Source: Microcebus murinus | Lineage: Eukaryota; Chordata; Mammalia; Primates; Cheirogaleidae | Direction of reading: 5' to 3' | Assembly (NCBI RefSeq): GCF_040939455.1 | Contig: NC_134104.1 | Span: forward strand, 7,153,501-7,217,500 | Length of the DNA: 64,000 nucleotides | In this document: positions 23,950 through 34,440 of the stretch, one piece after another | Layout of the letters: every line of letters begins with the position of its first letter | How positions within the stretch are numbered: the stretch's first letter is position 1 | Notes under the pieces: generated by a model | Told to the model about the DNA's origin: nothing | The model's database searches: none | The model's input: the letters and a program-made list of their open reading frames with translations, nothing else | Position numbers and translations under genes: made by a program

Positions 23950-24780
23950 GTAAAGAAATCTGATTACCTACTGCAGTAGCTTTAAAAATTGGTCTGCACA
24001 GTCCAGATCCTAATTCCTGGAACCTGTGACTGTTACCTGACATCAAAAAGAAGCATTCCTGGTTAGAGCTGGAACCCATACTACTAAGCGAAGTATCCCA
24101 AGAATGGAAAAACAAGCACCACATATACTCACCAGCAAACTGGTATTAGCTGAGCAGCACCTAAGTGGACACATGGGTACTACAGTAATAGGGTATTGGG
24201 CAGGTGGGAGGGGGAGGGGGGCGGGTATAACATACATAATGAGTGAGATGCGCACCATCTGGGGGATGGTCATGCTGGAGACTCAGACTTGTGGGGGGAG
24301 GGGGGAAAGGACATTTATTGAAACCTTAAACCATAATATGCTGAAATTAAATAAATAAATAAATAAAAAATTTAAAAAAAGAAGAAGCAGGGAGGATATC
24401 TTAGCAAATGTAGTTAAGGATCTCAACTTGGAGAGATTATCAGTCTACATTACTCAGGTGGGCTCTAACTGCAATCACGTATATCCTCACACCAGGGAAG
24501 CAGAGAGAGATCTGACCACGCACAGGGAAGGAGGTGAGGTGAAGACAGAACACATTGAGATTTAGAGGCGCTGGCCTTGGAGACACGAGTGATAGGCCCA
24601 CCAAGGCCAAGCACTGCCAGCAGCCACCAGACTCTGGAAGGGGCCAGAAGGGATCCTCCCCTAGAGCTGGGGAGGAAGCACAGCCCAATGACACCTTGAG
24701 TTCAGAATTTTCACCTCCAGAACTGTGAGAATAAATTCACCTTTGATGTCATTTCTTACAGCTGCCCTAGGAATTGAACA
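23950..24780 (+). mobile_element. MLT1-type LTR, split by an L1
   Basis: The left part has 'attcctggaacctgtgactg' and 'ttacctgacatc'. The right part resumes with 'gtagttaaggatctcaactt', 'ggagagattatcagtctaca', 'tcacctccagaactgtgag' and 'aataaattcacc', matching the MLT1 order. The L1 at about 24,056-24,389 lies between them. A solo LTR of the ancient MaLR class, with no internal retroviral genes. Confidence 0.8.
24056..24389 (+). mobile_element. Young strepsirrhine-type L1 3' end inside MLT1
   Basis: Sense copy of an L1 3' UTR: 'aagtatcccaagaatggaaa', 'accacatatactcaccagc', a G-rich block near 24,205-24,222, 'acatttattgaaaccttaaa', then an (aaat)n tail. It is 5'-truncated to about 330 bases. 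Related 'aaaagaag' sequence on both sides suggests a target duplication. Confidence 0.85.
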
Positions 24781-24841
24781 CAAGGGGAGAGGTTGGTTGA
24801 ATGATAGTTTTGCTTCAGAATTACATTTGTTTAATAGTTAA

Positions 24842-24860
24842 ATATATATATATATATATA
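24842..24860. repeat. (TA)n microsatellite
   Basis: Short uninterrupted TA run. Confidence 0.9.
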
Positions 24861-25039
24861 GTGATAAAAATTACAAAAGTGTTAAATATGGCATTAAGAA
24901 GAGAAAGGATTTGGCCCATAGGTCCAGTGGATTTAAGCAAATTAGAATTTTGAATTTTCCTGACACATACCATCTTCTAAGTTAAGCGGAACAAAAATAT
25001 GCATTATTGTGTGTCAAGAGCTCCCCCTTCCCCACTTTT

Positions 25040-25690
25040 TTAAAATTCATTAGTCCCTTTTTTCTCCCAGATTTATTGAGACATCATGGACAAATAAAAC
25101 TGCATATATTTACTCTGTGCAGTGTGATGTTTGAATACATGTACACATCATGAAATGATTTAGTCAACCTAAGTACTTTGTCTATCACTTCACAAACATC
25201 ATTTTTTGTCATGAGAATATTTAAGATCTACTCTCTAGCGATTTTCAAGTACAGATCTAGCAATTGTAGTACATTTGTACCATATCTAATTGCAGTTCCT
25301 CTAATCTGTACTAGATCTAATTGCGATAAATCTAGCAATTTGCAGATATACAATATGTTATTATTAACTACAGTCACCATGCAGTACAACAAATATCCAG
25401 AACTTATCTTTCCTATCTAACTGAAACTTCATACCCATTGACCACCATTTCCCCATCCCACCCCTCAGCCCTTGGCCACCACCATTCCACTCTGTGCTTC
25501 TATGAGTTTGATGTTTTTAGATTCTACCTACAAGTGAGATCATGCGGTGTTTATCTTTCCGTGCCTGGCTTATTTCACGTAATGTGGTGTTCTCCGACTA
25601 CATCCGGGCTGTCACAAAGGACAGCATTTCCTTCTTTTCTCACTGCCATGTTCTCTGCAGCATTGTTCTTGAGCCTCAGGTGGGCATGGA
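25040..25690 (-). repeat. Old L1 3' UTR, antisense
   Basis: Plus-strand text reads as the reverse of an L1 3' UTR: 'agatttattgagacatcatg', 'catgtacacatcatgaaatg', 'caccatgcagtacaacaaat', 'tgaccaccatttccccatcc', 'tcatgcggtgtttatctttc'. The ORFs at 25,438-25,754 come from this repeat. Confidence 0.8.
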
Positions 25691-26060
25691 ACCCAAGTCT
25701 GCAGGTGCTGCCGTGGTCCTGCAGGGACTGAGAGGCCGGGTCTACAGGTGCTGACCTGGAGTCTGGGGTGCCGGGGCCGGCATGGGAGCCAGATTCACCA
25801 GGGTGGGCCTGGTGCCTGCGTCCAAGGCGAAGGCTGCTGCTGCTGCCTGGACTTGGCAGATGAGTGACACTGGTAATGTAAAAGTGTCCCTCCCTCATCA
25901 GTGAGTCTTTGCTTATTTCTGTGCTATGCCAACGTGCTACAAGCTCTCACCTGGTTCTTAGCTCTTGTGAGGTATTTTCATGCACAGATAGTTATTCTAA
26001 ATGATGTTTCTACAAGGGGACAAGCGCCGAAAAGTCCTATTCCACTATCTTGCTGATGTC
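25691..26060. repeat. Degenerate minisatellite-like segment beyond the L1
   Basis: About 25,690-25,830 repeats 'gtctgcaggtgctgccgtgg' and 'gtctacaggtgctgacctgg' type units of roughly 35-60 bases, similar to old L1 or ERV internal arrays. The rest to 26,060 is unassigned. Confidence 0.4.
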
Positions 26061-27174
26061 ACTCTCAAGAGCACCTTCTTGGTGTCAATGCCACTTACAT
26101 AATCTGTGCTGTCCTATAAAACACAATGCAAATGATCCTTTAAAATGGCTGGGCTCTGGGGCTCCTAGACAGAGCACCCCTTCCTGGGTGAACCCAAGGC
26201 CAGTTGTGGGGTTCGCACCCTTGCAGAAGAGAGTTGAATCCACAGAGATGGGAGTTCTGGGAGAAAGTCCCCACACGCTGGTCTACGTGAGCCAGCTCCG
26301 CCAAAGCCACAGATGCTGACAGCTACCGTGAAGAAAGGCATTTTCGCTTGTCAAGCATCCTGTCTTCAAAAATACGCCTCTCCGTGCTGAGGAGGAAAAC
26401 ATTACGAAGCAGTTTCTTTTGACAGATCATTTCCCACTTAACACAATAGCCAGTAGTCTCTTGGGGGCTCGGTGAGCAGAGAGCTGAGTGAGTATTCAAA
26501 AACAGAGCCCCCAGGTTGCAGGATCCCCAGAGCTGGCCCAGGAATGGCAGCTGCCATCTGGCGTTGAGGGGACAGAACCAGGAACTCGGGCACATCCTCA
26601 GTTTCCCCTCATCTTTCTCATGCACGAGCAGGTGCCTGTCACACCGTGACATACTCTTCGTCCTGCAACAGTGTCTGAACGCCACTCCCCAGCTCTCAGT
26701 GACATGAGGGACTTGTCACCCTTCGTGTGCAGCCACGTGTTATTACAGCTGTCTCTCAGAAGGACCACTTCTGGGCAACTGGATCACTTGGGAATAGCAG
26801 CTTCAAGTTGTGGTGTAGTTCACTCTGTCTCGCTCAGAAGATCGTAAGCAATGCATGTTTCAACAAACAGGTGTGAGAGTTCCTGAGCGTTGAGTCTGCT
26901 CCTCTGTTTGAATCCTTGCATGGGCTCAGGTATGAAAGACATCTCTGGTTGCTTGTGACTAATGCTCGCCAAAGAAATCTTTGAAACAGCACCACCGTTC
27001 CTTGATACAGTTCTAATCCAATACCATTACAATAAAATGCTATCATTTGCACTTACTATGGATTTGCCGCATGCCTGCCATTTTGCTGGATATAATAAAG
27101 TCTACAGAGTAGACTCTGCCTGTGGAGTAGAATTTATTACTACTATTTGATTAATGAGGCCCGGTTGACTAGAA
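26061..27174. other. Unassigned non-coding sequence
   Basis: No repeat or exon is recognised. The ORFs at 26,050-26,319 (+) and 26,323-26,685 (-) lack domains. Confidence 0.35.
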
Positions 27175-27229
27175 TTCTATAACCGTATACAACACATTCA
27201 AGAAAAATAAGAACACGACAAGGAAATAA

Positions 27230-27490
27230 AGTACCCTAACACCATAGGCATAGATATTTGTTAAGAGGGTGACTGATAACAAAGATTTGATTCAAAAATA
27301 ATTACCTTCTGAAGGAGAGTAACTGCTGAATGAGTACAAGCTTCCCTTTGAGAGTGATGAAAATATTTTGGAACTAGATAGAGGTGGCGGTTATACAGCA
27401 TTGGGATTGTACTAAATGCCACTGAAATGTTAGCTTTAAATTGAAATGGTCTGTTTTATGTTATGTGAATTTCACCTCCATAAAAAAAAT
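27230..27490 (+). repeat. Old L1 3' end, sense
   Basis: The terminal order of old L1 is visible: 'aatattttggaactagatag', 'ggtggcggttatacagcatt', 'gtactaaatgccactgaaat', 'ttttatgttatgtgaatttc', then 'cataaaaaaaatta'. Confidence 0.8.
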
Positions 27491-27924
27491 TATTATTTTC
27501 CATACCATGTGCTGGTGCACTAGGGACGGAACAAATTGAGTCACATCCTCACAAAGCCATGCACCAGGGGTTGGGGTGGTATTTGCAAGGTAAGACACAG
27601 CAAGAATGAGTCACTAATGGAAGATTAGTGTGTGTTCTTCACACTCTCCTAAGACAGGAAAACCAATGAAAACATGCTGAAGGTTTTCAGCAAGAAGAAG
27701 TGTTGCACACAGAGGGTTGTTTTCTACTTAAGACCCTGTTAACAAGAAAATCTAATTAGCCAAAGCAAGCCACATCTCACAAGCGCTAGCAACATGTGTT
27801 TCCCTCGTGGTTTTTGGTCAGCTTATGTCCTAAACTCTTCATGGGGGAAAAAATGAAATAATAATGAACTTTTCATAAAGAAACACATTATTTGAGTGTT
27901 TGGGTTTGCTAAAGTGATTAGGAG

Positions 27925-28260
27925 TAACAGCAAGTTAGCAACCTTGACGTGGCACTGTCTTAAGTAATGTTAGTTGCTCTAGTAAATTATGGAACCTGGG
28001 TAGGTCACGGGGACTCCCCCCACTCCAGATTTTGTAGCCAGAGTGCGGTCAGAATACAGGTCGGAAGTGCAGGTGGCCTGGGGTCCGCTGACACCAGCTG
28101 GCATCTGAGGCAAGGGCGAAGTCCTAGAGGGCTGGGTCCCTAACTTGTCAGTCCAAGGTAACTCCAGGAGGTCAGCATCAGAACTGAACTGCACACACCC
28201 CACCAGGGGGGAAGCACCTGTTTCAATTCCTTCCCCCAACACAATGAATAACACCCTCAA
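27925..28260 (+). repeat. Possible old LTR fragment
   Basis: The phrases 'taactccaggaggtcagcat' and 'agaactgaactgcacacacc' resemble a motif common at the end of some MaLR/ERVL LTRs. A related phrase occurs antisense near 33,650. It explains the minus-strand ORF at 27,979-28,260. Assignment is tentative. Confidence 0.35.
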
Positions 28261-29037
28261 TCCGGTGAAATCCTGACAGTTTTAACTTTGTGAGCTCAAA
28301 CAGGAAAACCTCCCTTGCAACCTAACTGTGCGATTTATGTTCATAATTAGGAATTTTGACATATTCCTAACCCCATTTTTGGCTCTTTTTTTATTCACAC
28401 AGAAGAAATATTATTTCTATTCCTGTGAAATTAGAAATGTAGGTGGGTTTTCCAGTCTATTTTTCCTCTCATGATTGGTTCCAAATTTTTCTGCTGGAAA
28501 AAAATCCTTAGAATTTAATTAAGGCTTTCTTGATGTCTTGGCTTTTTTTGACAGCCAAATCTAAAAAATAGATGAATCAATTTCTGGAAATTTTGAAAAG
28601 TTTGCCTGTATATTAGGAGCCTTTACGTATATCAGAGACAGTAGCAAAAAAATATATAAGAAAAGGCCAAGTTTTAAGAAGAAGACTGACAGATTTGCTA
28701 AAAAACATAACCACATAATTTTATAAGTAGTACATTATTTGAGAGGGGATATGGTTCCAGGAAGGTTTTCGTTTTGTTTTGTTTTCTTAAATATATAATG
28801 TCCTTTCAGATTTGTCAAATAGAATTTCAGTCTCCAAGCACTCTCCAACTGTATTTTCTTGCCATAATCATTCCAAAAATAAGTGATGGCTCAAATGCCA
28901 GGAGTTTCCAAACGAGGCAAATGAAAGAACAACCTCAGGTTTTAAGTTAATGACGATCTGATCTCAATTCTAAAATGACAGCTCAGTACAACACAATTTG
29001 CTTCTCAAATGATCTGATCCTACATTTTTTTCCCCAG
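28261..29037. other. Unassigned AT-rich sequence
   Basis: No repeat family or exon is recognised until the acceptor at 29,036-29,037. Confidence 0.35.
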
Positions 29038-29140
29038 AGACTTCCAGGAAAAAGTGGTTAATCAAATAGAAAGAGATTTGGAATCATTCACTCTTTGTTG
29101 CCAGAAGGATTCAGAACAGCAACAGAAGAAGAACCTATAA
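29038..29140 (+). CDS. Candidate 3'-terminal coding exon
   Basis: A strong acceptor ('cctacatttttttcccc' then AG at 29,036-29,037) leads into an open frame read from 29,039: 'DFQEKVVNQIERDLES' then 'FTLCCQKDSEQQQKKNL', ending in TAA at 29,138-29,140. The 33 codons are charged and Gln/Glu/Lys-rich, consistent with the end of an alpha-helical or coiled-coil protein. With the first AG the intron phase would be 2. With the alternative AG two bases later it would be phase 1, which would join the phase-1 end of the block at 11,366-11,417. No close AATAAA follows, although A/T-rich sequence does. The family is not recognised. It lies only about 160 bases from an exon-like block on the other strand, so at least one of the two may be fortuitous. 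Confidence 0.35.
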
Positions 29141-29303
29141 ACAAAACATAAAGCAATAACCTAAGGCAATATCCAGTTGGGACCAGTGTAAATGAGATAA
29201 AATAACTTGGAGAACTGTTAAAATATCCAGACTGTTAAATATCATTATTTTTATAATGATAAAAAAAGAATTGTACTACTAAAGGAGGGATAAAGTGATA
29301 TAC

Positions 29304-29457
29304 CTGTGGAAAATAATAGTGGCTTGATTTTTTTTTAGCTTATCCAATATCTGCTTTATCCCATCCGTTAATATTTCTAAGTTTCTAACAAACCTTTGAA
29401 GTCCAAAATCCAACAGTTTACTCCTCTTCACGGCAAGATCCGGAACTATTTTGATCC
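29304..29457 (-). CDS. Candidate coding exon on the minus strand
   Basis: On the minus strand an AG (29,458-29,459) is followed by an open block encoding 'IKIVPDLAVKRSKLLDFG', 'LQRFVRNLEILTDGIKQ' and 'ILDKLKKNQATIIFH', ending at a good donor (CAG then gtatat at 29,303 downward). The frame is open further upstream to about 29,499, so a different acceptor is possible. Without splicing it runs to a stop at 29,279-29,281. The leucine/isoleucine spacing suggests an amphipathic helix. The pyrimidine tract before the chosen AG is weak. A stronger tract ('cctctccctcttctacc') lies about 60 bases upstream but leads into a different frame. No repeat is seen here and I do not recognise the family. Confidence 0.3.
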
Positions 29458-29459
29458 CT

Positions 29460-30068
29460 ATCATAAATGCAAAAAGGTCGAATATATATTTTTCAGAGCC
29501 TTAATCCCCATTCTCTGATGGAGGAAAGGTAGAAGAGGGAGAGGAAAAGGTGAAATACAAAAAAACCCAAACATCAGGAATATTTCTCTTGAAATCACTT
29601 CTTTTTTTTCTCAATGAATTGAAAAAACATCATTATGACAACATAGGAAACCTGAAAGGCAACTGGGTTGGGGGAGAGGAGTGTGATCATTACAGAGAAA
29701 TTATCATTTTAAACTGACTGTATTGCAGGTTACTATAGAGACCTACACTTGGTGGCATGGGGGGAGGGGCTTGGGAAGCCCACCCAAGTGGCACGGCAAT
29801 CATTTAAGCTCTCATGGGGGCAAGAACATGGGACTCCTTCATCATCCGCTGCCACTGGCTCATGAGGAAGCCAAGGAATGGGCATGGCATTCCAAATGTC
29901 CCGTCGTGTGTTCTAAGTAGCCTCATTGGATCCCGCACGCCTTTCGGATGACGTGCTCCAAGCTGCAGAATCCTGACCGACAGAAAGGCCGGTTTCCATG
30001 GAGATACTGTGCAGCTTTGCTGGTATTCCCTACAGAAAGGAGAGAAACTGCCCCAGCACTCAGCGTGT

Positions 30069-30069
<1 letters not shown>
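29460..30069. other. Unassigned sequence
   Basis: No gene is recognised. Plus-strand and minus-strand ORFs at 29,723-30,142 are partly translations of the adjacent CA repeat. Confidence 0.35.

Positions 30070-30113
<44 letters not shown>
30070..30113. repeat. (CA)22 microsatellite
   Basis: Uninterrupted CA dinucleotide run. Confidence 0.95.
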
Positions 30114-30117
<4 letters not shown>

Positions 30118-30769
30118 CAAGCCACTTGGCTATTTCCACCAAGAAATGAAAGATACTTGACAGGGGCTCCTAGGGTTTGAGGAGTAAGGATGGGATGGGG
30201 AATGTTTGGGGGAAGGCAGACTCTTTTTAAGCATCCATAGCCTCTGAATGATGCAGTTAGCCCGAGAATGGAAGGAGAATGCCATTGCACTGGCACCCCG
30301 GGGACCAGGCGGACAGACCTTCTGAAAAGACGGCTATATCCAAGCAGGAGACTTTCTTCTGCTGGGGGAAGGGCCTGGCTGGAGCTAAAAGCCAAAACCC
30401 TCCCAAATGAGCCAGGGAGACAACAGAATCTCTTCCCAGAGTCATTGTCGGTGTGCATCAGCAAATCCGTAGCAGGCCAAAACAACTGCAGCAGCAGCAG
30501 CCCAGCGAGGCTATTTCTAGACCAGGATGAGGGCTCTATTGTCAGCTGATTTGAAAAGGGCCAAGCACAGCCCCAGGGGAATTGCAGGCCCGTGGTAGAA
30601 ATTCCCTCTCCCTCTTGTAATAAGGAATAATATATTCATGCTTCCGAGTAATGTGGCACCATTTCCCCTTTTGTTCGGGGATCCAGTCTCCCCATAGTCT
30701 CAGCACCACCATTTATTAGCTGCATGACTTCAGGTAAGTCCTCATTTGTAAAACGAAATCAATAAGTTA
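30114..30769. other. Unassigned non-coding sequence
   Basis: Several overlapping ORFs (30,117-30,549) without domains. A short (cag)n at 30,488-30,502 encodes nothing identifiable. Confidence 0.35.
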
Positions 30770-30985
30770 GTATTTGTGTAGCACTTCATATGAATCGTGG
30801 GCTTTTCTAGCCCTTTTATTTTCTCATGAATTCTTCACAACAACCCTCCGGAATGAATACAGTTGTTATCCTTGTGCCATGGAAGAGAAGACCAAGGCAC
30901 AGAGAGCTTAAGAAAACTCTTTGGGACCACACAGCTAGGAAAAAACAGTAAGGATTCAAACCCAGGCCACCTGGCCACAAACCTG
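30770..30985 (-). repeat. MIR SINE
   Basis: Reverse-complement MIR order: 'tgtagcacttcatatgaat', 'ttcttcacaacaaccctcc', 'gaccaaggcacagagagctt', 'accacacagctaggaa', 'aggattcaaacccaggc'. Confidence 0.85.
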
Positions 30986-31019
30986 GCCCAGTTGCCTATC
31001 ACTATGATACTAAGAGGTA

Positions 31020-31195
31020 TTGAGCTGTTTTTATTCTAAGTGTTTTACATGTATTGCTGCATAAAGTCTTGACAAAATTCTGTGAAGTTGGTGCTAACAG
31101 ACTTTCAGATGAGGAAACTGAGGCACAGAGAAGTAAAATAACTTGCCCAAAGCTACCCAGCTAAAATGCGAGGGGATTGGGATTTGAACTCATGC
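31020..31195 (-). repeat. MIR SINE, second copy in tandem
   Basis: Same orientation as the copy just upstream: 'taagtgttttacatgtattg', 'cagatgaggaaactgaggca', 'acttgcccaaagctacccag', 'gggatttgaactcatg'. Confidence 0.85.
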
Positions 31196-32576
31196 ATTCA
31201 GGCTGGGAAGCAGCCAGGAACGAGGATCTGAAAGGATGGCAAGGAGACCACCCGAGGGGGCCAGCAGTATGAGCACGTGTGGCCAAGGCCAGTGGCAGAG
31301 CAGCACCTCTGGGTCCGGTGAGGTCATCTGAGTTTGCTGGGGGTTGGGGGGGCTTTGCTTCTCTTGGAACAAGCCCACTGTACCCAGAAGGATAAGAAGG
31401 TCCACCAGCTACTCCCAAGCAGGACTAAGACGGATGGCACAGTCACACTGACCCCAAACCCCTCTGCCTCCCCACCCTCCACGCTCAGCAGAGGTAGCAC
31501 CGGTCCGCGTTCCTCTCTCTGTCAAGAGATCCACTGTAAGCAGATTGCCCTGCTGTAGCCATGGAGGTGGCCCCTCCAACCACGGCCCTGCCCAACCTTC
31601 TCCAGGACTGCGACGACTTTATAGCCTCAGACAGCTCACGGGTTCCCACAAGAGAATGAGAGAGTTGCGGAAATACATAACGACAAAAGGTTAGAGTCAG
31701 TTTGGTCCTTAAATGTGGAATCCGTCATCCCAGCAGCGTATATTCACATGCGGCATGCAGTCCACGCAGATGTGGACTGGAAACTTATTTATTTTATCTA
31801 CAAGCAATGCTATAAGCAACCCCAAGCCTTGCGATCACTTCTCCCCAATGCCCTGCTAGCGATTTTCGAGCTGAAATCAGGAGTCTAAGCCGGCCTTTCT
31901 GAACCACAAGGACTCTGAGGCTGTAGTCCCCAGTCCCCGGGCTAGGAAACCAATTCCCAATGCCAAAATGGCTGGGGCCTGCTGCTCTAATGTATCCTCG
32001 GACCACAGCACCCACCACGGAGCTGAGGGCCATTAAAGGTGTTCCAGAGAAGGCTGGCCCTGGGCTCCCCAGCTCTGGACAATCCAAGACCCACCAGGAC
32101 TGCAGGGCCGGGTGGGGAAGCCAGCTCTGGGCTCGGCCTCTGCCCCGAGCTCGGCCCCCTCCAAAAGCCAGCATGGCCACCACATTTTCCTGTGGCCACC
32201 TCAAATGAGGAAGCTGAAGATGGGGGCTGGAGGTGGATGTTCAGGCAGCAGAGCCCATGGTCACCAAGGCACCTGCCTCCCCACTCTCTGCTTCAGAAGA
32301 TGCAGCTTTCGCTCCTGTTGGAGTCTCATGACTGCCTCCCACACCACACACAGGGGTAGTCACCTGGCCTCTGGGAGACACCTGAAATACCCTGAAACAG
32401 TGGCTGCCCTCCTGTTTGTTTACATGCAGTCAAGGCTAAAGTCAAGGACTCATGAAGCCTTTATCAGCCTTCCAAAGGGGAACAGTTGCAGAAAACTGTA
32501 AGATCCCCCGGGTCTGGGCCTTCATCCTACTCACCTGACATAGTCAAAGGGTTCTGTAGGCTCCACCAGTGCTGTT
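31196..32576. other. Unassigned sequence with a small ORF
   Basis: Contains a 33-codon ORF at 31,560-31,661 whose ATG has a good context (gccATGG) and which begins 'MEVAPPTTALPNLLQDC'. It is too short to claim as a gene. The ORFs at 31,794-32,501 overlap on both strands in GC-rich sequence and have no domain. Confidence 0.35.
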
Positions 32577-32584
32577 TTATAGAC

Positions 32585-32987
32585 CTGCAGTCCCCAACCC
32601 CAGATCCAGGCCTGTTAGGAACTGGGCCACACAGCAGGAGGTGAGTGACAGGCAAGCGACTGAAACTTCATCTGTATTTACAGCCACACCCGTCACTCGA
32701 GTCACCGCCTGGGCTCCGCCTCCTGCCGGGTCAGTCACTGTCTCCCATCACCCCCAGATGGGACCATCTAGTTGCAGGAAAACAAGCTCGGGTGTCCCAC
32801 TGATTCTGCATCATGGTGATTTGTGTAATTATTTCATTTTATATTGCAATACAATAATAATAGAAATAAAGTGCACAATAAAAGTCATGGGCTTGAGTCA
32901 TCCTGAAACCATCCCCTGTCCCTGGTCCCTGGAAAAACTGTCTTCCATGAAACCAGTTCCTGGTGCCCAAAAGGTTGGGGACCACTG
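32585..32987. mobile_element. MER1-type hAT (Charlie) element
   Basis: Ends 'ctgcagtccccaacccc' and 'ggttggggaccactg' are inverted, and a perfect 8-bp duplication 'ttatagac' flanks them (32,577-32,584 and 32,988-32,995). Internal phrases such as 'gcctgttaggaactgggcca', 'cacagcaggaggtgagtgac' and 'ataataatagaaataaagtg' match MER1. It is non-autonomous and about 400 bases long. Confidence 0.9.
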
Positions 32988-32998
32988 TTATAGACCAC

Positions 32999-33039
32999 CT
33001 TGGCCTATTTGGGGTTGGGGAGACCCCAAATAGGCCAAG
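32999..33039. repeat. Perfect 17-bp inverted repeat (hairpin)
   Basis: 'CTTGGCCTATTTGGGGT' at 32,999-33,015 is the exact reverse complement of 33,023-33,039, with a 7-base spacer 'tggggag'. It begins four bases after the right target duplication of the MER1 element. There is no T-run after it that would suggest a terminator. Its origin may be a local template switch or a foldback remnant. Confidence 0.9.
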
Positions 33040-33421
33040 TTCCTGCAGTAGCTCAGCTCTTCCCATGTGTGAGACTAGCCCCTGCTCTCCACCCGGGCGA
33101 CATCAACAGCTCTGCCATTTGAGCATCTCGCCAAGTCGGCAGTGTTGCGATTTATCTTTGTGGGATGCCTTTACGTTTGTAAAATGCTTCACCAATGTTG
33201 TGTCTCTTGTCCAGTTTCCCCACATTTCCCCTCTGGTTGCAAAAGCACCTCTCTGTCTTCCCTAGCTGTGCATTGCTACATGAACCAGGAAACTGCTGAA
33301 GAATGTGTTGCTCTCTGATGTGTCTAAGGTTAAGAAGATGCTCCCCTAAACTCTTCAAAGATCATTTTAACTTTGGTGCTTGGTGGTGGTTATGTTAATT
33401 TTACAAGCACATTCCACCGGC
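33040..33421. other. Unassigned non-coding sequence
   Basis: No gene or repeat family is recognised. Confidence 0.35.

Positions 33422-33508
<87 letters not shown>
33422..33508. repeat. Compound A15(TA)n(GA)n microsatellite
   Basis: Fifteen A residues pass into about 16 TA units and then about 20 GA units without interruption. Such a tract is expected to be length-polymorphic. The Tyr/Ile and Arg/Glu runs in the ORF at 33,373-33,684 are its translation. Confidence 0.95.
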
Positions 33509-33510
<2 letters not shown>

Positions 33511-33639
33511 AAGCTCTTGCAAATGAGGGTGAACCAGACAGACTCCCTCTGGAAGATCACTGTGTCTTTACACTCTCATACAGAACACTTCCGACACCAG
33601 ATGTGCAGCTTCCCCCACGCCCTCCAGCAGCAGCCGGGT

Positions 33640-34440
33640 GTCTTACCACTCAGTGCAGTTCCGACACTGTCTACCTGGAGTTAGCGTCAGCCCCCACAAG
33701 TTAGGGCCTCAGTCCCACAAGACAGACGGCCCCCACTGCAGATAGCAATCACAAGTCCCTGCCGCCCTCCCAGACCTCTGCCCTACTGGCTATAAGTGCC
33801 CCGGCCCCCTCCTCAGCTTTGGAAATTCACTAGAATGGCTCAGAGGACTCAGGAAAACACTGAAGTTTATCATTTATTATAAAGAATACCATAAAGGGTG
33901 CCGATGAACAGCCAGACAAGGATGTACATATGGCAAAGCCCAGGAGAATTGCAAAAGGGGAGCTCCTGTCCTATGGGGTGCACCCCTCTCCTGGCTCATG
34001 GGCCTGCTCTTATGCATCAACCGGAAGCTCCCGTAGTTCAGGCTTTTTATGGCGGCTTCCTAACGCAGGCACGTGGGCACGATTGATTATTAACTCAGTC
34101 TCCAGCCCCTCTCCATGGGGAGGTTGGGAGGGGTGAGGCTGAACTTGTGAGCTTCTAATCCTGGTTTGATCTTCTCTGGTGACCAGCCCCTACCCAGGAG
34201 TCCACCAAGAGTCACCTCATTAGAGCAAAAAGGACTTCTGTTATCCAGGAAATCCCAAGGATTAGGAGCTCTGTGCCAGGAACTGGAGTTAAAGACCAAA
34301 TGTTAGAACAAAAAATGCACCTAGCCCACGCATTGCTCAGGAAATTAGCAGAGTTTAAGGAGCTCTATGTCAGCAACCAGAGACAAAGGCCAAATACAGC
34401 ATATACTTCTTATTATAAATCACAGTATCATACTCCCAAT
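33640..34440. mobile_element. Old LTR (ERVL/MaLR-like), name uncertain
   Basis: The order 'tttatcatttattataaaga', 'agccagacaaggatgtacat', 'ttatggcggcttcctaacgc', 'cagtctccagcccctctcc', 'atccaggaaatcccaagga', 'ggagctctgtgccaggaact' and 'tatacttcttattataaatc' matches a common ancient LTR class in mammals. Only the LTR is seen, with no retroviral genes. Confidence 0.6.

Noticed and set aside
29804..30180. ORFs with long His-Thr or Val-Cys runs
   Set aside because: These are frames of the (CA)22 repeat.
33373..33684. Plus-strand ORF with Tyr-Ile and Arg-Glu runs
   Set aside because: It is a translation of the A/TA/GA compound repeat.
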